NCBI GenBank assembly: GCA_036566745.1
Contig: DATCVR010000299.1
Location: forward strand, 1-32,488
Direction of reading: 5' to 3'
Length of the DNA: 32,488 nucleotides
From: DATCVR01 sp036566745
GTDB taxonomy: Bacteria; Actinomycetota; Actinomycetes; Jiangellales; Jiangellaceae
Position numbers and translations under genes: made by a program. Below the pieces are notes generated by a model. That model did no database searches, was not told the origin of the DNA, and saw only the letters and a list, made by a program, of their open reading frames with translations. Position 1 is the stretch's first letter, and every line of letters begins with the position of its first letter. Below are positions 24,618 through 32,488 of the stretch, piece by piece.

Positions 24618-25202
24618 ATGGCCGACGACCCCGTCGACGACACGACGAACGACACCACCGAACGCTTCGGCGAGCCGACGCCCAAGGACGCCAGGGTCAC
24701 GCTCTGGCGCCGTCGCGTGCTGGTCGGCGGAGCCGCGATCGTCGCGCTCATCATCGGCTACTTCATGGCCGCCTCGTTCTTCCCGCGCTGGTGGGCCCAG
24801 CGAGTTGGCTCGCTGGTCGACGGTGGGTTCACCCGAGGCGTGCTGTGGGGACTGTTCTTCGGATTCCTGTTCACGCTCATCCCGCTCCTCGTCGCCTGGC
24901 AGGCCCGGCGCCCCCGGTTCGGCTGGAAGGCCAAGGCCGGCATCATCCTGTTCGCCCTCGTCCTGGCGATCCCGAACCTCATGACGCTCAGCGTGGTCCT
25001 CGGGAGCGGCAACGGCGCCCACGCCGGCGAGCGCATCTTCGACGTCGAGGCGCCGGCCTTCCGTGGGGCGACGCTGGCCGGTGCGCTGTCCGGCATGGCC
25101 TGTGCCATCGCCGTCATCGTGCTCTTCGCGCTGCTCGGTCGCCGAGGCCGTCAGATCGAGACGCTGCGCACCGAGAAGCGCGAGGCCGACACCGACGAGT
25201 GA
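24618..25202 (+). CDS. four-TM membrane protein, unknown function
   Basis: 194 residues from ATG 24618. A Thr/Asp-rich cytoplasmic start is followed by about four TM helices (34-54, 72-94, 106-127, 149-172) and a charged tail ETLRTEKREADTDE. The segment between TM1 and TM2 (FFPRWWAQRVGSLVDGGF) resembles permease-type hypothetical proteins. It precedes the PAP2 gene by 64 nt on the same strand. No function assigned. Confidence 0.8.
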   Translation: MADDPVDDTTNDTTERFGEPTPKDARVTLWRRRVLVGGAAIVALIIGYFMAASFFPRWWAQRVGSLVDGGFTRGVLWGLFFGFLFTLIPLLVAWQARRPRFGWKAKAGIILFALVLAIPNLMTLSVVLGSGNGAHAGERIFDVEAPAFRGATLAGALSGMACAIAVIVLFALLGRRGRQIETLRTEKREADTDE

Positions 25203-25266
25203 GCCATGATCACGGGGTAGGGCCTCCCGCGAGTCCGGCATGGCAGGCTGGACGGGTGAGGGCATC

Positions 25267-26259
25267 ATGAACGCGACCGATCCCGAGGGCTCCCCCGATC
25301 CGTTGCCCGCGCCCGCACCGCCGTACCCACTCAGTGAGCGCGCTCCCCTGGCTGCGCGGTCAGGAGGTCTCGCCCTCGGGCTGGTCATGGTGGTCGCCGG
25401 CCTGGCGGGCACCTGGCTGAGCTGGCGATACTTCGTCGACACGGCGCTGGGCCAGCTGCTCGACAACACCGCGTATCGAGGTTCGAGCATCGGCCGGAGC
25501 ACCCTGTGGGAGGCTGCCGAGCCGGTCCTCGACCTGATCGACATCCCGTTCGTGGTCGTCGTGCTGGCCGCGGCCGCCACGATCGCCGTGTTGCGGCGTC
25601 GTTGGCTGCTGGCCGTTCAGGTGGCGGTGCTGGTCGGCGGCGCGAACATCACCACGCAGCTCCTCAAGCACGGCGTCTTCGACCGGCCCACGTTGACCGA
25701 CGCCGTCGGCTCGGCCGGCAACTCACTCCCGAGTGGCCACACCACGGTCGCGGCGAGCGTGGCCGCGGCGCTGGTCCTCGTGGTGCCACGCCGGGCCCGC
25801 GCCCTGGTGGCCGTGCTCGCCGCCGGGTACGCCGCGCTGACCGGGGTGTCCACGATGATCGGTGGCTGGCACCGCCCCTCCGACGTGATCGCGGCCTTCG
25901 CCGTGGTCGTGGCCTGGGCCGGGCTCACGACGATCATCACGGCCGTGGGCAGCCCCGAACGCGTGACCAGCCCCGCGGCCGGCCGCGCGAGCACCGCCGT
26001 GACCGCCACGTTCATGCTCCTCGCGGCCGGAATCGCGGGAGTCCTCGCTGCCGGTGCCTACGAGCGCACCCGTGACGCCCTGGCCGAGACCGTCTGGATC
26101 GACAGCCGCACCGACCTCGCCACGGCGTACGTGGGCGGTGCGCTGGGCGTGGTCGCGGTGTCGGCGGCGTCGTTCGCGCTGTTCCTCGTCGCCCACCAGC
26201 TGGCCAGCCGCCCCGGCGACGGAGCCGAGCTGCGCGCGGAGCCCGCCGCCGTACGATGA
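25267..26259 (+). CDS. PAP2-family membrane phosphatase
   Basis: 330 residues with about six to eight TM helices. The three PAP2 motifs are visible: LKHGVFDRP (K134, R140-P141), LPSGHTT (S156-G157-H158) and STMIGGWHRPSD (H202, D206, with Met-Ile in place of the usual Arg after Ser). It would dephosphorylate lipid phosphates such as undecaprenyl pyrophosphate or phosphatidate. The missing Arg of motif 3 deserves a check. ATG 25267 follows GTGAGGG. Confidence 0.9.
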   Translation: MNATDPEGSPDPLPAPAPPYPLSERAPLAARSGGLALGLVMVVAGLAGTWLSWRYFVDTALGQLLDNTAYRGSSIGRSTLWEAAEPVLDLIDIPFVVVVLAAAATIAVLRRRWLLAVQVAVLVGGANITTQLLKHGVFDRPTLTDAVGSAGNSLPSGHTTVAASVAAALVLVVPRRARALVAVLAAGYAALTGVSTMIGGWHRPSDVIAAFAVVVAWAGLTTIITAVGSPERVTSPAAGRASTAVTATFMLLAAGIAGVLAAGAYERTRDALAETVWIDSRTDLATAYVGGALGVVAVSAASFALFLVAHQLASRPGDGAELRAEPAAVR

Positions 26260-26267
26260 GGGTGGAC

Positions 26268-26287
26268 GGACGTGTCCCGTCACGTCC
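26268..26287 (+). other. short hairpin between PAP2 and DUF2784 genes
   Basis: GGACGTG and CACGTCC with a 6-nt loop, 8 nt after the PAP2 stop and upstream of a GAGGGTGG ribosome site. May attenuate or terminate. Confidence 0.35.
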
Positions 26288-26312
26288 AGGTGACCCGTGA
26301 GGGTGGCGACCG

Positions 26313-26693
26313 ATGTACCGGCTCCTCGCCGACGCCGCGATGGTGAGCCATTTCGGCTTCCTCGCTTACGTCACCGTGGGCGGGTTCATCGCGTGGCGCA
26401 TCCCCCGGACGATCCCGGTCCACGTCGCGGCGGTCGGCTGGGGATTCGCCACGGTAGTCGCGGGCATCGGCTGCCCGCTGACCCAGCTCGAGGACTGGGC
26501 CCGGTCCGAGGCGGGTCAGGCAGGGCTACCGCCGACCGGATTCATCGACCACTACCTCACCGGTGTCGTGTACCCGGAGGACCAGCTGGCGACAGTGCGC
26601 GTGCTGGTCGCGACGGTCGTGCTGGCCTCGTGGGCCGGCTACGCCCTGCGGCACGTCGGTGGGATGGATCGGATGAGCCAGCGCACCACGTGA
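26313..26693 (+). CDS. DUF2784 membrane protein
   Basis: 126 residues, typical length. The N-terminus MYRLLADAAMVSHFGFLAYV is the family signature, followed by WRIPRTIPVHVAAVGWGF, GIGCPLTQLEDWARSEAGQ and TGFIDHYLTGVVYP. About three TM helices. Function unknown; a GAGGGTGG precedes ATG 26313. Confidence 0.92.
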   Translation: MYRLLADAAMVSHFGFLAYVTVGGFIAWRIPRTIPVHVAAVGWGFATVVAGIGCPLTQLEDWARSEAGQAGLPPTGFIDHYLTGVVYPEDQLATVRVLVATVVLASWAGYALRHVGGMDRMSQRTT

Positions 26694-26711
26694 CACAAGG
26701 GAACCGTGGGA

Positions 26712-26804
26712 TCAGTCGAATTCGCCCGCCCGGACGCCCTTGACGAACGCCGACCACTCGCCAGCATCCGACCGAGATGCGGACGGACATCCCCGGCGAG
26801 GTCC
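26712..26804 (-). pseudogene. DUF397 C-terminal fragment
   Basis: The frame ending at TGA 26712-26714 reads DAGEWSAFVKGVRAGEFD, the characteristic end of DUF397 proteins (usually EWxAFLAGVRxGEFD). Only 30 codons lie between it and the stop codon of the DUF47 gene, with no start codon and no N-terminal part. It looks like a remnant. Confidence 0.6.
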
Positions 26805-27455
26805 TCAGTAGCCGCGCTTGAGGGCTCCGTCGGTCAGCACGTCGGCTGCCTCGTTGATGCGGCTGCCCAAGAGGTCGAGGCGGCTCACCAGCTCGCGGTG
26901 CTTGAAGGAGTAGGTGGACGATGCGTCGTCGAGGTTGTCCACGATGCCGGCCATCTCCTTCTGGTAGCGCCGGCTGATCGTGCCCGCCGCCTTCTTCGCC
27001 TCCAGGGCCTTCAGCGGCACCCGGCGCGGAGACGTCCAGAGCGACTGCACCGCGGCGTCGAGCGCGTCGATGCCCTCGATGGCCGTCTCGACGAACGGCA
27101 GATACGTCTTGCGGCTCTCGATCTGGTACAGGTCGGACTCGCGCAGGAAGTCGCGGATGGTGTCGAGGATGTCGTCGAGCGCGCGCGAGAGCCGGAAGAG
27201 GTCCTCCCGGTCCAGGGGCGCCACGAGGGTGCGCGAGAGCTGCGCGATGAGCTCGGCACGCATCTCGTCGCCGTGGTGTTCGATGCCCACGATCAGCTGC
27301 CGCGCCTGGTCCGGCGGCACCTTCTTGGTCACCATGTCGCGGGCCAGCAGCGCACCACGCTTGGCGTCGCGCACCTGCTCGATCAGCGGCTCCGACAGGG
27401 TCGGACGAGCCCGGCGGCGCAGCGGCGACGCGAGCCGCCGCAGCATTCTCCTCAT
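26805..27455 (-). CDS. DUF47/PhoU-like phosphate transport accessory protein
   Basis: 216 residues from ATG 27455, with GAGGAG upstream. All-helical PhoU-like family: LLARDMVTKKVPPDQARQLI, IEHHGDEMRAELIAQLSRTLV, APLDREDLFRLSRALDDILDT, and AEADVLTDG-like end. DUF47 proteins regulate the adjacent Pit transporter. It lies 59 nt downstream of the Pit gene on the same strand. Confidence 0.92.
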   Translation of the reverse strand: MRRMLRRLASPLRRRARPTLSEPLIEQVRDAKRGALLARDMVTKKVPPDQARQLIVGIEHHGDEMRAELIAQLSRTLVAPLDREDLFRLSRALDDILDTIRDFLRESDLYQIESRKTYLPFVETAIEGIDALDAAVQSLWTSPRRVPLKALEAKKAAGTISRRYQKEMAGIVDNLDDASSTYSFKHRELVSRLDLLGSRINEAADVLTDGALKRGY

Positions 27456-27514
27456 CAGTTCTACTCCTCGACGATCTCTCGGATGCCGGCCGCCCACCAC
27501 GGCCTCGGCACGAC

Positions 27515-28477
27515 TCAGGACGGCAGGCTCGACACGATCAGCCCGACCAGGGCGGCGAGGCCCAGGCTCGCGGGAAGCGTCACGGCCCATGCTCCCGCCA
27601 TCATCCGCACGGTATGCCAGCGCAGCCGCCGGTACCCGTCATGGACCCCGACGCCGACCAGCGCACCCGCGATCGACTGCGTCATGCTCACCGGCGTGGC
27701 GATGGCCGTGCTGCCGAGCACCGCCGCCGCGGCCGCGAACTCCGCCGTCACGGCGTGGGTCGGCCGGGTGCTCATGATCCCGGTGCCCAGGCTCGCCGCG
27801 AGCTTCGGCAGCCCGATGGCGGTGCCCACGGCGAAGGCCAGCGCGACCACCGGGTACGTCCACCAGGCGAGGTCGTCGCCGTTCCCACCGCCCGCGGCCG
27901 TCGCGGCCAGGAACAACACCAGCACCTTCTGGCCGTCGTTGGTGCCGTAAGCGGCGCACTGGAGCGCGAACGCGGCGACATGCGCCCGGCGGACGGTGGG
28001 GAGGTAGGGGGCGTCCGGGGCGACGTGCCAGGCCCGGGTCGCGAGCATCGCCAGCACGGCACCCACGAACGGCGCCACCATCCCGATGGCCAGCACCCGG
28101 ACCACGGCCGACCACTCCACGGTCGAGCCCATGCCCAGGCCGGCGCCACTGATCCCGCCGATGACGGCGAGCGTGAGGCTGGTCGGCAGCCCGGCCCGGG
28201 CCAGCATCCACACCACCACAACCGCGATGACGAAGCCGATGGCCAGCAGCGTCGCGCTGTCCGGGCCCTCCGGGACAAGCCGACCGGTCAGTGTCTCGGC
28301 GACCGCCGTCCCGAGCACCAGAGGGCCCGCGACCACCGCCGCGACGAGGATCGTCACGCTCACCGGCACGCTGAGGGCCGGAACCCGCAGGCCGGTGGAG
28401 ACGAGCGCACCTCCGTCGTTGGCGCCGGTCACCACGGCGAACGCGATCGCCAAGGCGATCAACGCCTCGCTTCCCAC
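27515..28477 (-). CDS. PiT-family inorganic phosphate transporter
   Basis: 320 residues from GTG 28477, with GAGGAGGAG about 5 nt upstream. The two PiT signatures are GANDGG (residues 18-23) and YGTNDGQKVLVLF. About ten TM helices in two inverted halves. Low-affinity phosphate (or metal-phosphate) uptake coupled to protons or sodium. Forms the usual pair with DUF47. Confidence 0.93.
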   Translation of the reverse strand: MGSEALIALAIAFAVVTGANDGGALVSTGLRVPALSVPVSVTILVAAVVAGPLVLGTAVAETLTGRLVPEGPDSATLLAIGFVIAVVVVWMLARAGLPTSLTLAVIGGISGAGLGMGSTVEWSAVVRVLAIGMVAPFVGAVLAMLATRAWHVAPDAPYLPTVRRAHVAAFALQCAAYGTNDGQKVLVLFLAATAAGGGNGDDLAWWTYPVVALAFAVGTAIGLPKLAASLGTGIMSTRPTHAVTAEFAAAAAVLGSTAIATPVSMTQSIAGALVGVGVHDGYRRLRWHTVRMMAGAWAVTLPASLGLAALVGLIVSSLPS

Positions 28478-28529
28478 CCGGCTCCTCCTCTGTCGTCCCC
28501 CACCCCGTGCGCAGCCGCACCCGAATGCG

Positions 28530-29567
28530 TCAGCGCGCCTCGAACACCGCCGGGTTGCACACGCCGGGCAGCTCGGAACCACCGAGGTACGCGGCGACCA
28601 CGGACGCCGCGAGCTCGGCGGCGCGCTGTGCGGTCTGCTTCGTCGCTCCGGCCAGATGCGGTGTGAGCACCACGCGGTCAGAATCGAGAAGCGGCCAACC
28701 CTCGGGCAACGGCTCGACCGGATACACGTCGAGCCCGGCACCGCCGAGTTGCCCGCTGGCCAGCGCATCGGCCACGGCGTCGTAGTCGACCAGGCCACCC
28801 CGGGCGGTGTTCACCAGGTAGCTGCCCGGCTTCATCCGGCCGATGCTGTCCTGGTTGATCATGTTAGTGGTTTCCGGGGTCAGCCGGGCATGCAGGCTGA
28901 CGACATCGCTGGACCGTAGGAGCTTGTCGAGTTCCACCAGTTCGACACCGGATCCGAGGGCGTCGCGATCGACGAACGGGTCGCTGACGAGCACCCTCGC
29001 GTCGAAGGCCCGCAGGATGCGCGCCACCCGGCTGCCGATGGCTCCGTAGCCGATCAGCCCCACGGTCGATCCGGCCAGTTCGAGACCGCACTCGTCGTAG
29101 GCGTAGAGGTCGCTGCGCCACTGCCCGGCGGCCACGCCGGCATGGATCCGCGGGATGCCGCGCAGCGCCGCCAGGATCAGGGTGATCGCGTGCTCGGCCG
29201 CGGCCACGGCGTTGCGGCCCGGGGTATTGCACACGACCACGCCGCGCTCGGTGGCAGCCTCGACGTTGACGTTGACCGGACCGCCCCGGGTGCACACGAT
29301 CAGTCGCAGCTCAGGGGCCGCGGCCAGGACGCGTGCGGTGAGCGGCGCCATCTGGGTCACGACGATCTCGGCGTCGCCGATCACCTCGATCAGCTCGTCC
29401 TCGACGTCGGAGGCCTCGTCGACCTCCGCCACCGGCCCGAACGGGGTGAGCGGCCAGGGCAGCGTGAGCGTCCGCACGCTGAGCTCGCGGCCGGTGCCCG
29501 CTCGCAGGCGGTCCTCGATCAGGTCGTTTCGGACGAAGTGGTCGCCCGCGATCAGCACCCGGGTCAT
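28530..29567 (-). CDS. D-2-hydroxyacid dehydrogenase family protein
   Basis: 345 residues. The NAD motif is VGLIGYGAIGSRVARIL (GYGAIG 173-178). The catalytic Arg (R256, NTARGGLVD), Glu (E285, PVEPLPEG) and His (H304, LTPHLAGAT) are all present. Related to phosphoglycerate dehydrogenases, but the sugar-kinase operon suggests a sugar acid or phosphosugar-derived substrate. Its ATG overlaps the kinase stop (ATGA), so translation is coupled. Confidence 0.92.
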   Translation of the reverse strand: MTRVLIAGDHFVRNDLIEDRLRAGTGRELSVRTLTLPWPLTPFGPVAEVDEASDVEDELIEVIGDAEIVVTQMAPLTARVLAAAPELRLIVCTRGGPVNVNVEAATERGVVVCNTPGRNAVAAAEHAITLILAALRGIPRIHAGVAAGQWRSDLYAYDECGLELAGSTVGLIGYGAIGSRVARILRAFDARVLVSDPFVDRDALGSGVELVELDKLLRSSDVVSLHARLTPETTNMINQDSIGRMKPGSYLVNTARGGLVDYDAVADALASGQLGGAGLDVYPVEPLPEGWPLLDSDRVVLTPHLAGATKQTAQRAAELAASVVAAYLGGSELPGVCNPAVFEAR

Positions 29568-31033
29568 CGGCGTGCCCCCGCCGCCAGGCTCGCGGCCGTG
29601 GCGGCCGACCAGCCGTCACGGGCGGCGTCGACCCGCGCCAGGTAGGCCGCGTATGCGTCGTCGTAGAACGTCCGGGAGCCGGCGTCCGGCACGACGGTGT
29701 GCAGCGGGATCGGCCAGCCGGGCTGCTCACCACGGGCCTCCAGCGCACAGAGCACAGCGCCGTAGGCTCCAGCCTGTTCCACCTCGACGACGTCGACGGG
29801 GCGGCCCAGGACGTCGGCGAACAGCTGGATCCACTCCGCGCTCTGCGCCCCGCCCCCGCACACCGCCAGCCGTCCGGTCAGTCCGGCGGCGTCGAAGCAG
29901 TGGCGCGCGGCGAAGGCCAGTCCCTCGCACAGCGCCCGCACCAGGTCCGCCCGTGTGGTGCCGACGTGCAGGCCGTCGAAGCGGCCCCGCGCCGAAGCCT
30001 CGACGAACGGCGCCCGCTCGCCCGACTCCGACCAGTAGGGCAGCACCGTGACACCGCCCGCTCCGGGCGTACTCGACCCGAGCAAACCCGGCAGCTCCGC
30101 CACCGACGCCCCGACCAGCTCCAGCAGCCAGCCCAGCGACGCGGTGCCCACCATGGCCGGCATCGCCCGCAACCAGCGCTGCGGCTGCCAGGTGGCCAGC
30201 AACAGCCCGGCGCGGTGCTCGATCGGGCTGGGGTCGTCCGTCACGACCTGACAGGCCAGCGTGGTGCCGACGATCATCAGCCCGTCGCCGACCTCGACCA
30301 CGCCGCTGCCCCGAGCGCTGGCGGGAAGGTCGTAGGGTCCGGCGCTCACCGGGACGCCAGCGGGGACGCCGAGCAGCGCCGCCGCGTCGTCCCGGAGCGG
30401 CGCCGTCAGCCCACCCTTGGCGATCGGCGCCAGGAGGTCGCGGCGGTGGCTCAGCCCGCACGCCGCCAGCGTCTCGTCGTCGTACTCGCCGGTGCGGGGG
30501 TCGACGAACGGGAACGACGAGTCGGACACGTCGGTGCCGCGCACGCCGGTGAGCCGCTGGAAGATGACGTCCTTGCAGTTGACCGCCGAGGCGGCCCGGT
30601 CGAGGACGTCGGGCTCGTGCTCGTCGAGGTAGGCCAGGATCGGGGCGGCCGAGCCCGGGAAGATCATCCCGCCGCTGTGCCGCAGGATGACGTCGGCGGT
30701 GCCGTCGCGGTCCCATCGGCGCACGACGTCCGCGGCCCGCGCGTCGAGCCACGAGATGGCCGGGCGCACCGGCGCGGCGTCCTCGTCGACCAGCCACATG
30801 CCGTCACCCTGGCCGGTCATCGCGATCAGCCGCGGTGGCGCCGGGAGCTGCACGGCGACCTCGCGGATCACGTCGATCGCCGAGCCCACCACCGCGTCGA
30901 TGTCCTGCTCGACCCGGCCCTCGCCCGGATACGAGAGCGACGTGGGCACGCTGGCCTGGCACACCTCCCGGCCGTCCTCGTCGTACCCGACAGCCTTCGT
31001 GATCGATGTGCCGACGTCGACGCCGATGAACAT
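29564..31033 (-). CDS. FGGY-family carbohydrate kinase
   Basis: 489 residues. The N-terminal ATPase segment is FIGVDVGTSITKAVGYD. TGQGDGMWLVDEDAAPVRPAISWLDARA resembles polyol kinases of the erythritol-kinase type. The catalytic Asp region is SAGPYDLPAS, and the second FGGY region is LAVCGGGAQSAEWIQLFADVLGR. GAAGGGAGC precedes ATG 31033. Probably phosphorylates a polyol or ketose for use by the downstream dehydrogenase and upstream phosphatase; the substrate cannot be read from the sequence. Confidence 0.92.
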   Translation of the reverse strand: MFIGVDVGTSITKAVGYDEDGREVCQASVPTSLSYPGEGRVEQDIDAVVGSAIDVIREVAVQLPAPPRLIAMTGQGDGMWLVDEDAAPVRPAISWLDARAADVVRRWDRDGTADVILRHSGGMIFPGSAAPILAYLDEHEPDVLDRAASAVNCKDVIFQRLTGVRGTDVSDSSFPFVDPRTGEYDDETLAACGLSHRRDLLAPIAKGGLTAPLRDDAAALLGVPAGVPVSAGPYDLPASARGSGVVEVGDGLMIVGTTLACQVVTDDPSPIEHRAGLLLATWQPQRWLRAMPAMVGTASLGWLLELVGASVAELPGLLGSSTPGAGGVTVLPYWSESGERAPFVEASARGRFDGLHVGTTRADLVRALCEGLAFAARHCFDAAGLTGRLAVCGGGAQSAEWIQLFADVLGRPVDVVEVEQAGAYGAVLCALEARGEQPGWPIPLHTVVPDAGSRTFYDDAYAAYLARVDAARDGWSAATAASLAAGARR

Positions 31034-31053
31034 CGTGCTCCCTTCGCCGGAGT

Positions 31054-31857
31054 TCAGCTCTCCATGGGTGCCACGTGGACGTTCACGTGGTGGTCGCGCA
31101 AGGTGCGGATCTGGTCGTGGGACGCGCCGCTGTCGACCACGACGTCGTCGAAGTCGGTCAGCGGGGCCAACTGGTGCAGGGCGGTGCCGCCGAGCTTGCC
31201 GTGGTCGACGAGCAGCACGGTGCGGTTGGCGGAGCGCATCATCGCCCGCTTGACCAGCACGATCTCCTGCTCCTGGTGGTAGGCGTGGCTGCTGGAGATC
31301 GCCGACGTGGACGTGATGAGGAGGTCGGCGCGCAGCGACTCGATCGCCTCGATGCAGGGCACGCCGAGGAAGGAGTCGTGGGTCGGGTAGTACTCGCCGC
31401 CGAGCGCGATCAGCCGGATGGAGTGGATCGCGCTGACCGACTTGATCACCTCGAGGAAGTTCGTGATGACGGTGATCGGAACGCTGTCGTCGAGCAGCCG
31501 GGCCACCTCGAGGGTGGTGGTGGAGTCATCGAGCATCACCGCCATGCCGGGCTCGATGAGGGTGGCGGCGTACCGGGCCAACGCGGCCTTCTCGGTCCGG
31601 GCGGCTCGCAGCCGGTAGGCGATGTTGCTCTCGAACACGCTGGACGGCTGCGCGCTCACGCCGCCGTGGAACTTGCGCACCACACCCTGGCGGGCGAGCT
31701 CGTCGAGGTCGCGGTGGATCGTCATGAGGCTGACGCCGAACTCCTCGACCAGCTGATTCGCCGAGACCGACCCCTCACGCAGGACGTACTCGGCGATCTC
31801 GGCCTGGCGCGCGGCCGGCTGTGCGCGCCCGCGGTCCGGCTCAGGCTGCTTGGCCAC
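31054..31857 (-). CDS. DeoR/GlpR-family transcriptional regulator
   Basis: 267 residues. N-terminal HTH: RQAEIAEYVLREGSVSANQL then VEEFGVSLMTIHRDLDELARQGVVRKFHGG. The C-terminal sugar-phosphate sensor (about 85-250) has MLDDSTTTLEVARLL and LLITSTSAISSSHAYHQEQE and VLLVDHGKLGG. Such regulators repress sugar operons until a phosphosugar binds, fitting the kinase next to it. Its start overlaps the phosphatase stop by 17 nt. A 20-bp palindrome lies in its last codons. Confidence 0.93.
   Translation of the reverse strand: MAKQPEPDRGRAQPAARQAEIAEYVLREGSVSANQLVEEFGVSLMTIHRDLDELARQGVVRKFHGGVSAQPSSVFESNIAYRLRAARTEKAALARYAATLIEPGMAVMLDDSTTTLEVARLLDDSVPITVITNFLEVIKSVSAIHSIRLIALGGEYYPTHDSFLGVPCIEAIESLRADLLITSTSAISSSHAYHQEQEIVLVKRAMMRSANRTVLLVDHGKLGGTALHQLAPLTDFDDVVVDSGASHDQIRTLRDHHVNVHVAPMES
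31071..31090. promoter_or_regulatory. 20-bp palindrome, possible internal operator before the kinase gene
   Basis: CCACGTGGACGTTCACGTGG pairs end to end with one G-T mismatch and holds two CACGTG cores. It is about 38 bp upstream of the kinase start and inside the 3' end of the regulator gene. It may bind the DeoR protein or be a coincidence of CAC/GTG codons. Confidence 0.35.
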
Positions 31858-32488
31858 CGGTGCTCCCCTCGCTCGGCGTGCGCTGCGCGGCGGTGCCGGC
31901 CGCGAGGTCGTCCGCGCTCACGACCGCGGCGATGTTGTACCCGTCGAGCATGACCCCGGCACCCTGGTGGACCAGCCGGGTCAACGACGTGGGCGCCGGC
32001 TGCTTCAGGACGGTGCGATACCCCCGCAGCGGCATCCCGGTGTAGTGGCAGACCACCAGCCGGATCAGCGTGCTGTGGCAGATCACCAGGACGGTCTCGC
32101 CCGGGTGCCGCGCCACGAGCTCGTCGACGGCCGCGGCGCCACGGCGGGCGACCTCGTGAGGGTCCTCGCCACCGGGAAGCGGGTTGGCCGCGGCGTCGCG
32201 GAGGAAGCCCTCGACGGCCTCTGGGTGCTCGACGCGCAGCTCGTCGAGGGTGTGCCCCTCGCCCTGGCCGAAGTGGATCTCGCGGAGGCGGTGGTCGATG
32301 CCGGGGGTCATGCCCAGCGCGGCGGCCACCGGCTCCATGGTCTGCCTGGCGCGCAGCATCGTCGAGGAGTAGAGCGCGTCGGGACGGTTGTGCCGCGCCC
32401 ACACGGCCAGCGACCTGGCCTGACGCTCGCCTTCGTCGTCGAGTCCGATGTCGGTCGAGCCGGCGTATCTGTTGCCGTGGTGCCATGG
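31841..32488 (-). CDS. histidine phosphatase (phosphoglycerate-mutase-like), 5' end off window
   Basis: 216 codons visible. The RHGE active-site motif lies beyond the right edge; the first visible codons read PWHHGNRYAGSTDIGLDDEG, as follows RHGE in this family. YSSTMLRARQTMEPVAAAL and VLVICHSTLIRLVVCHY (second catalytic His) are present, with REIHFGQGEGHTLDEL between. Probably dephosphorylates a phosphosugar or related metabolite in the same operon as the DeoR, kinase and dehydrogenase genes. Confidence 0.9.
   Translation of the reverse strand, partial: PWHHGNRYAGSTDIGLDDEGERQARSLAVWARHNRPDALYSSTMLRARQTMEPVAAALGMTPGIDHRLREIHFGQGEGHTLDELRVEHPEAVEGFLRDAAANPLPGGEDPHEVARRGAAAVDELVARHPGETVLVICHSTLIRLVVCHYTGMPLRGYRTVLKQPAPTSLTRLVHQGAGVMLDGYNIAAVVSADDLAAGTAAQRTPSEGSTGGQAA

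Overview
The window is a high-GC chromosomal segment with short intergenic gaps, frequent GTG/TTG starts and many 4-nt start/stop overlaps. It carries families largely confined to Actinomycetota: Scr1-type XRE/DUF5753, DUF6879, DUF397-like, DUF6510 and DinB2-like polymerase. I read it as an actinomycete, possibly a Propionibacteriales-like soil genus, but the sequence alone does not fix the genus. I saw no rRNA, tRNA, CRISPR array, transposase or integrase. No stretch over 300 bases lacks a gene; the longest gap is about 280 bases (20981-21262).

Layout. 1-3130: a DinB2-like polymerase cut by the left edge, a calpain-like protease gene with an in-frame TAA, and a PHP-domain protein, closed by a bidirectional hairpin. 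3122-6385: a GlxA/AraC regulator facing a cupin, a nitroreductase and a zinc-independent quinone oxidoreductase. 6386-7722: a secreted or membrane-anchored trypsin-like protease whose N-terminal zinc ribbon lies in another frame. 7814-9893: a TetR regulator and a FAD monooxygenase sharing an operator with four 12-bp sites.

9961-13513 is the accessory core. On the minus strand it holds a promoter, a DUF397-like small protein, a DUF6879 protein and a Scr1-type regulator. These are followed by a tightly coupled trio: an 87-aa protein, a 46-aa lysine-rich peptide, and a PCMT-like methyltransferase that appears lysine-free and acidic. A cationic peptide coupled to an anionic aspartyl methyltransferase, without an ATP-grasp ligase, resembles the imiditide class of RiPPs (aspartimide peptides). 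The methyltransferase has an in-frame TGA and the neighbouring small plus-strand gene has a frameshift, so the locus looks decayed unless these are sequence errors.

13620-21466: HD hydrolase, lipoprotein, alpha/beta hydrolase, a TetR regulator divergent from a VOC protein and a 14-TM MFS exporter, a YjbR-like protein, a helical hypothetical protein, a winged-helix protein and a small basic protein. 21581-23188: an operon of sulfite-oxidase-fold molybdoenzyme, FNR-type reductase and DUF6510 zinc-ribbon protein. 23335-26693: HEAT-like protein, membrane proteins and a PAP2 phosphatase. 26712-28477: Pit phosphate transporter with its DUF47 partner, and a DUF397 tail fragment. 28530-32488: a carbohydrate operon (histidine phosphatase, DeoR regulator, FGGY kinase, D-2-hydroxyacid dehydrogenase) running off the right edge.

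Four genes are interrupted (1592, about 7600-7720, 10090, 10866). Two strong palindromes lie inside coding sequence (1774-1801 and 16797-16832). These are the most unusual structural features besides the peptide-methyltransferase locus.
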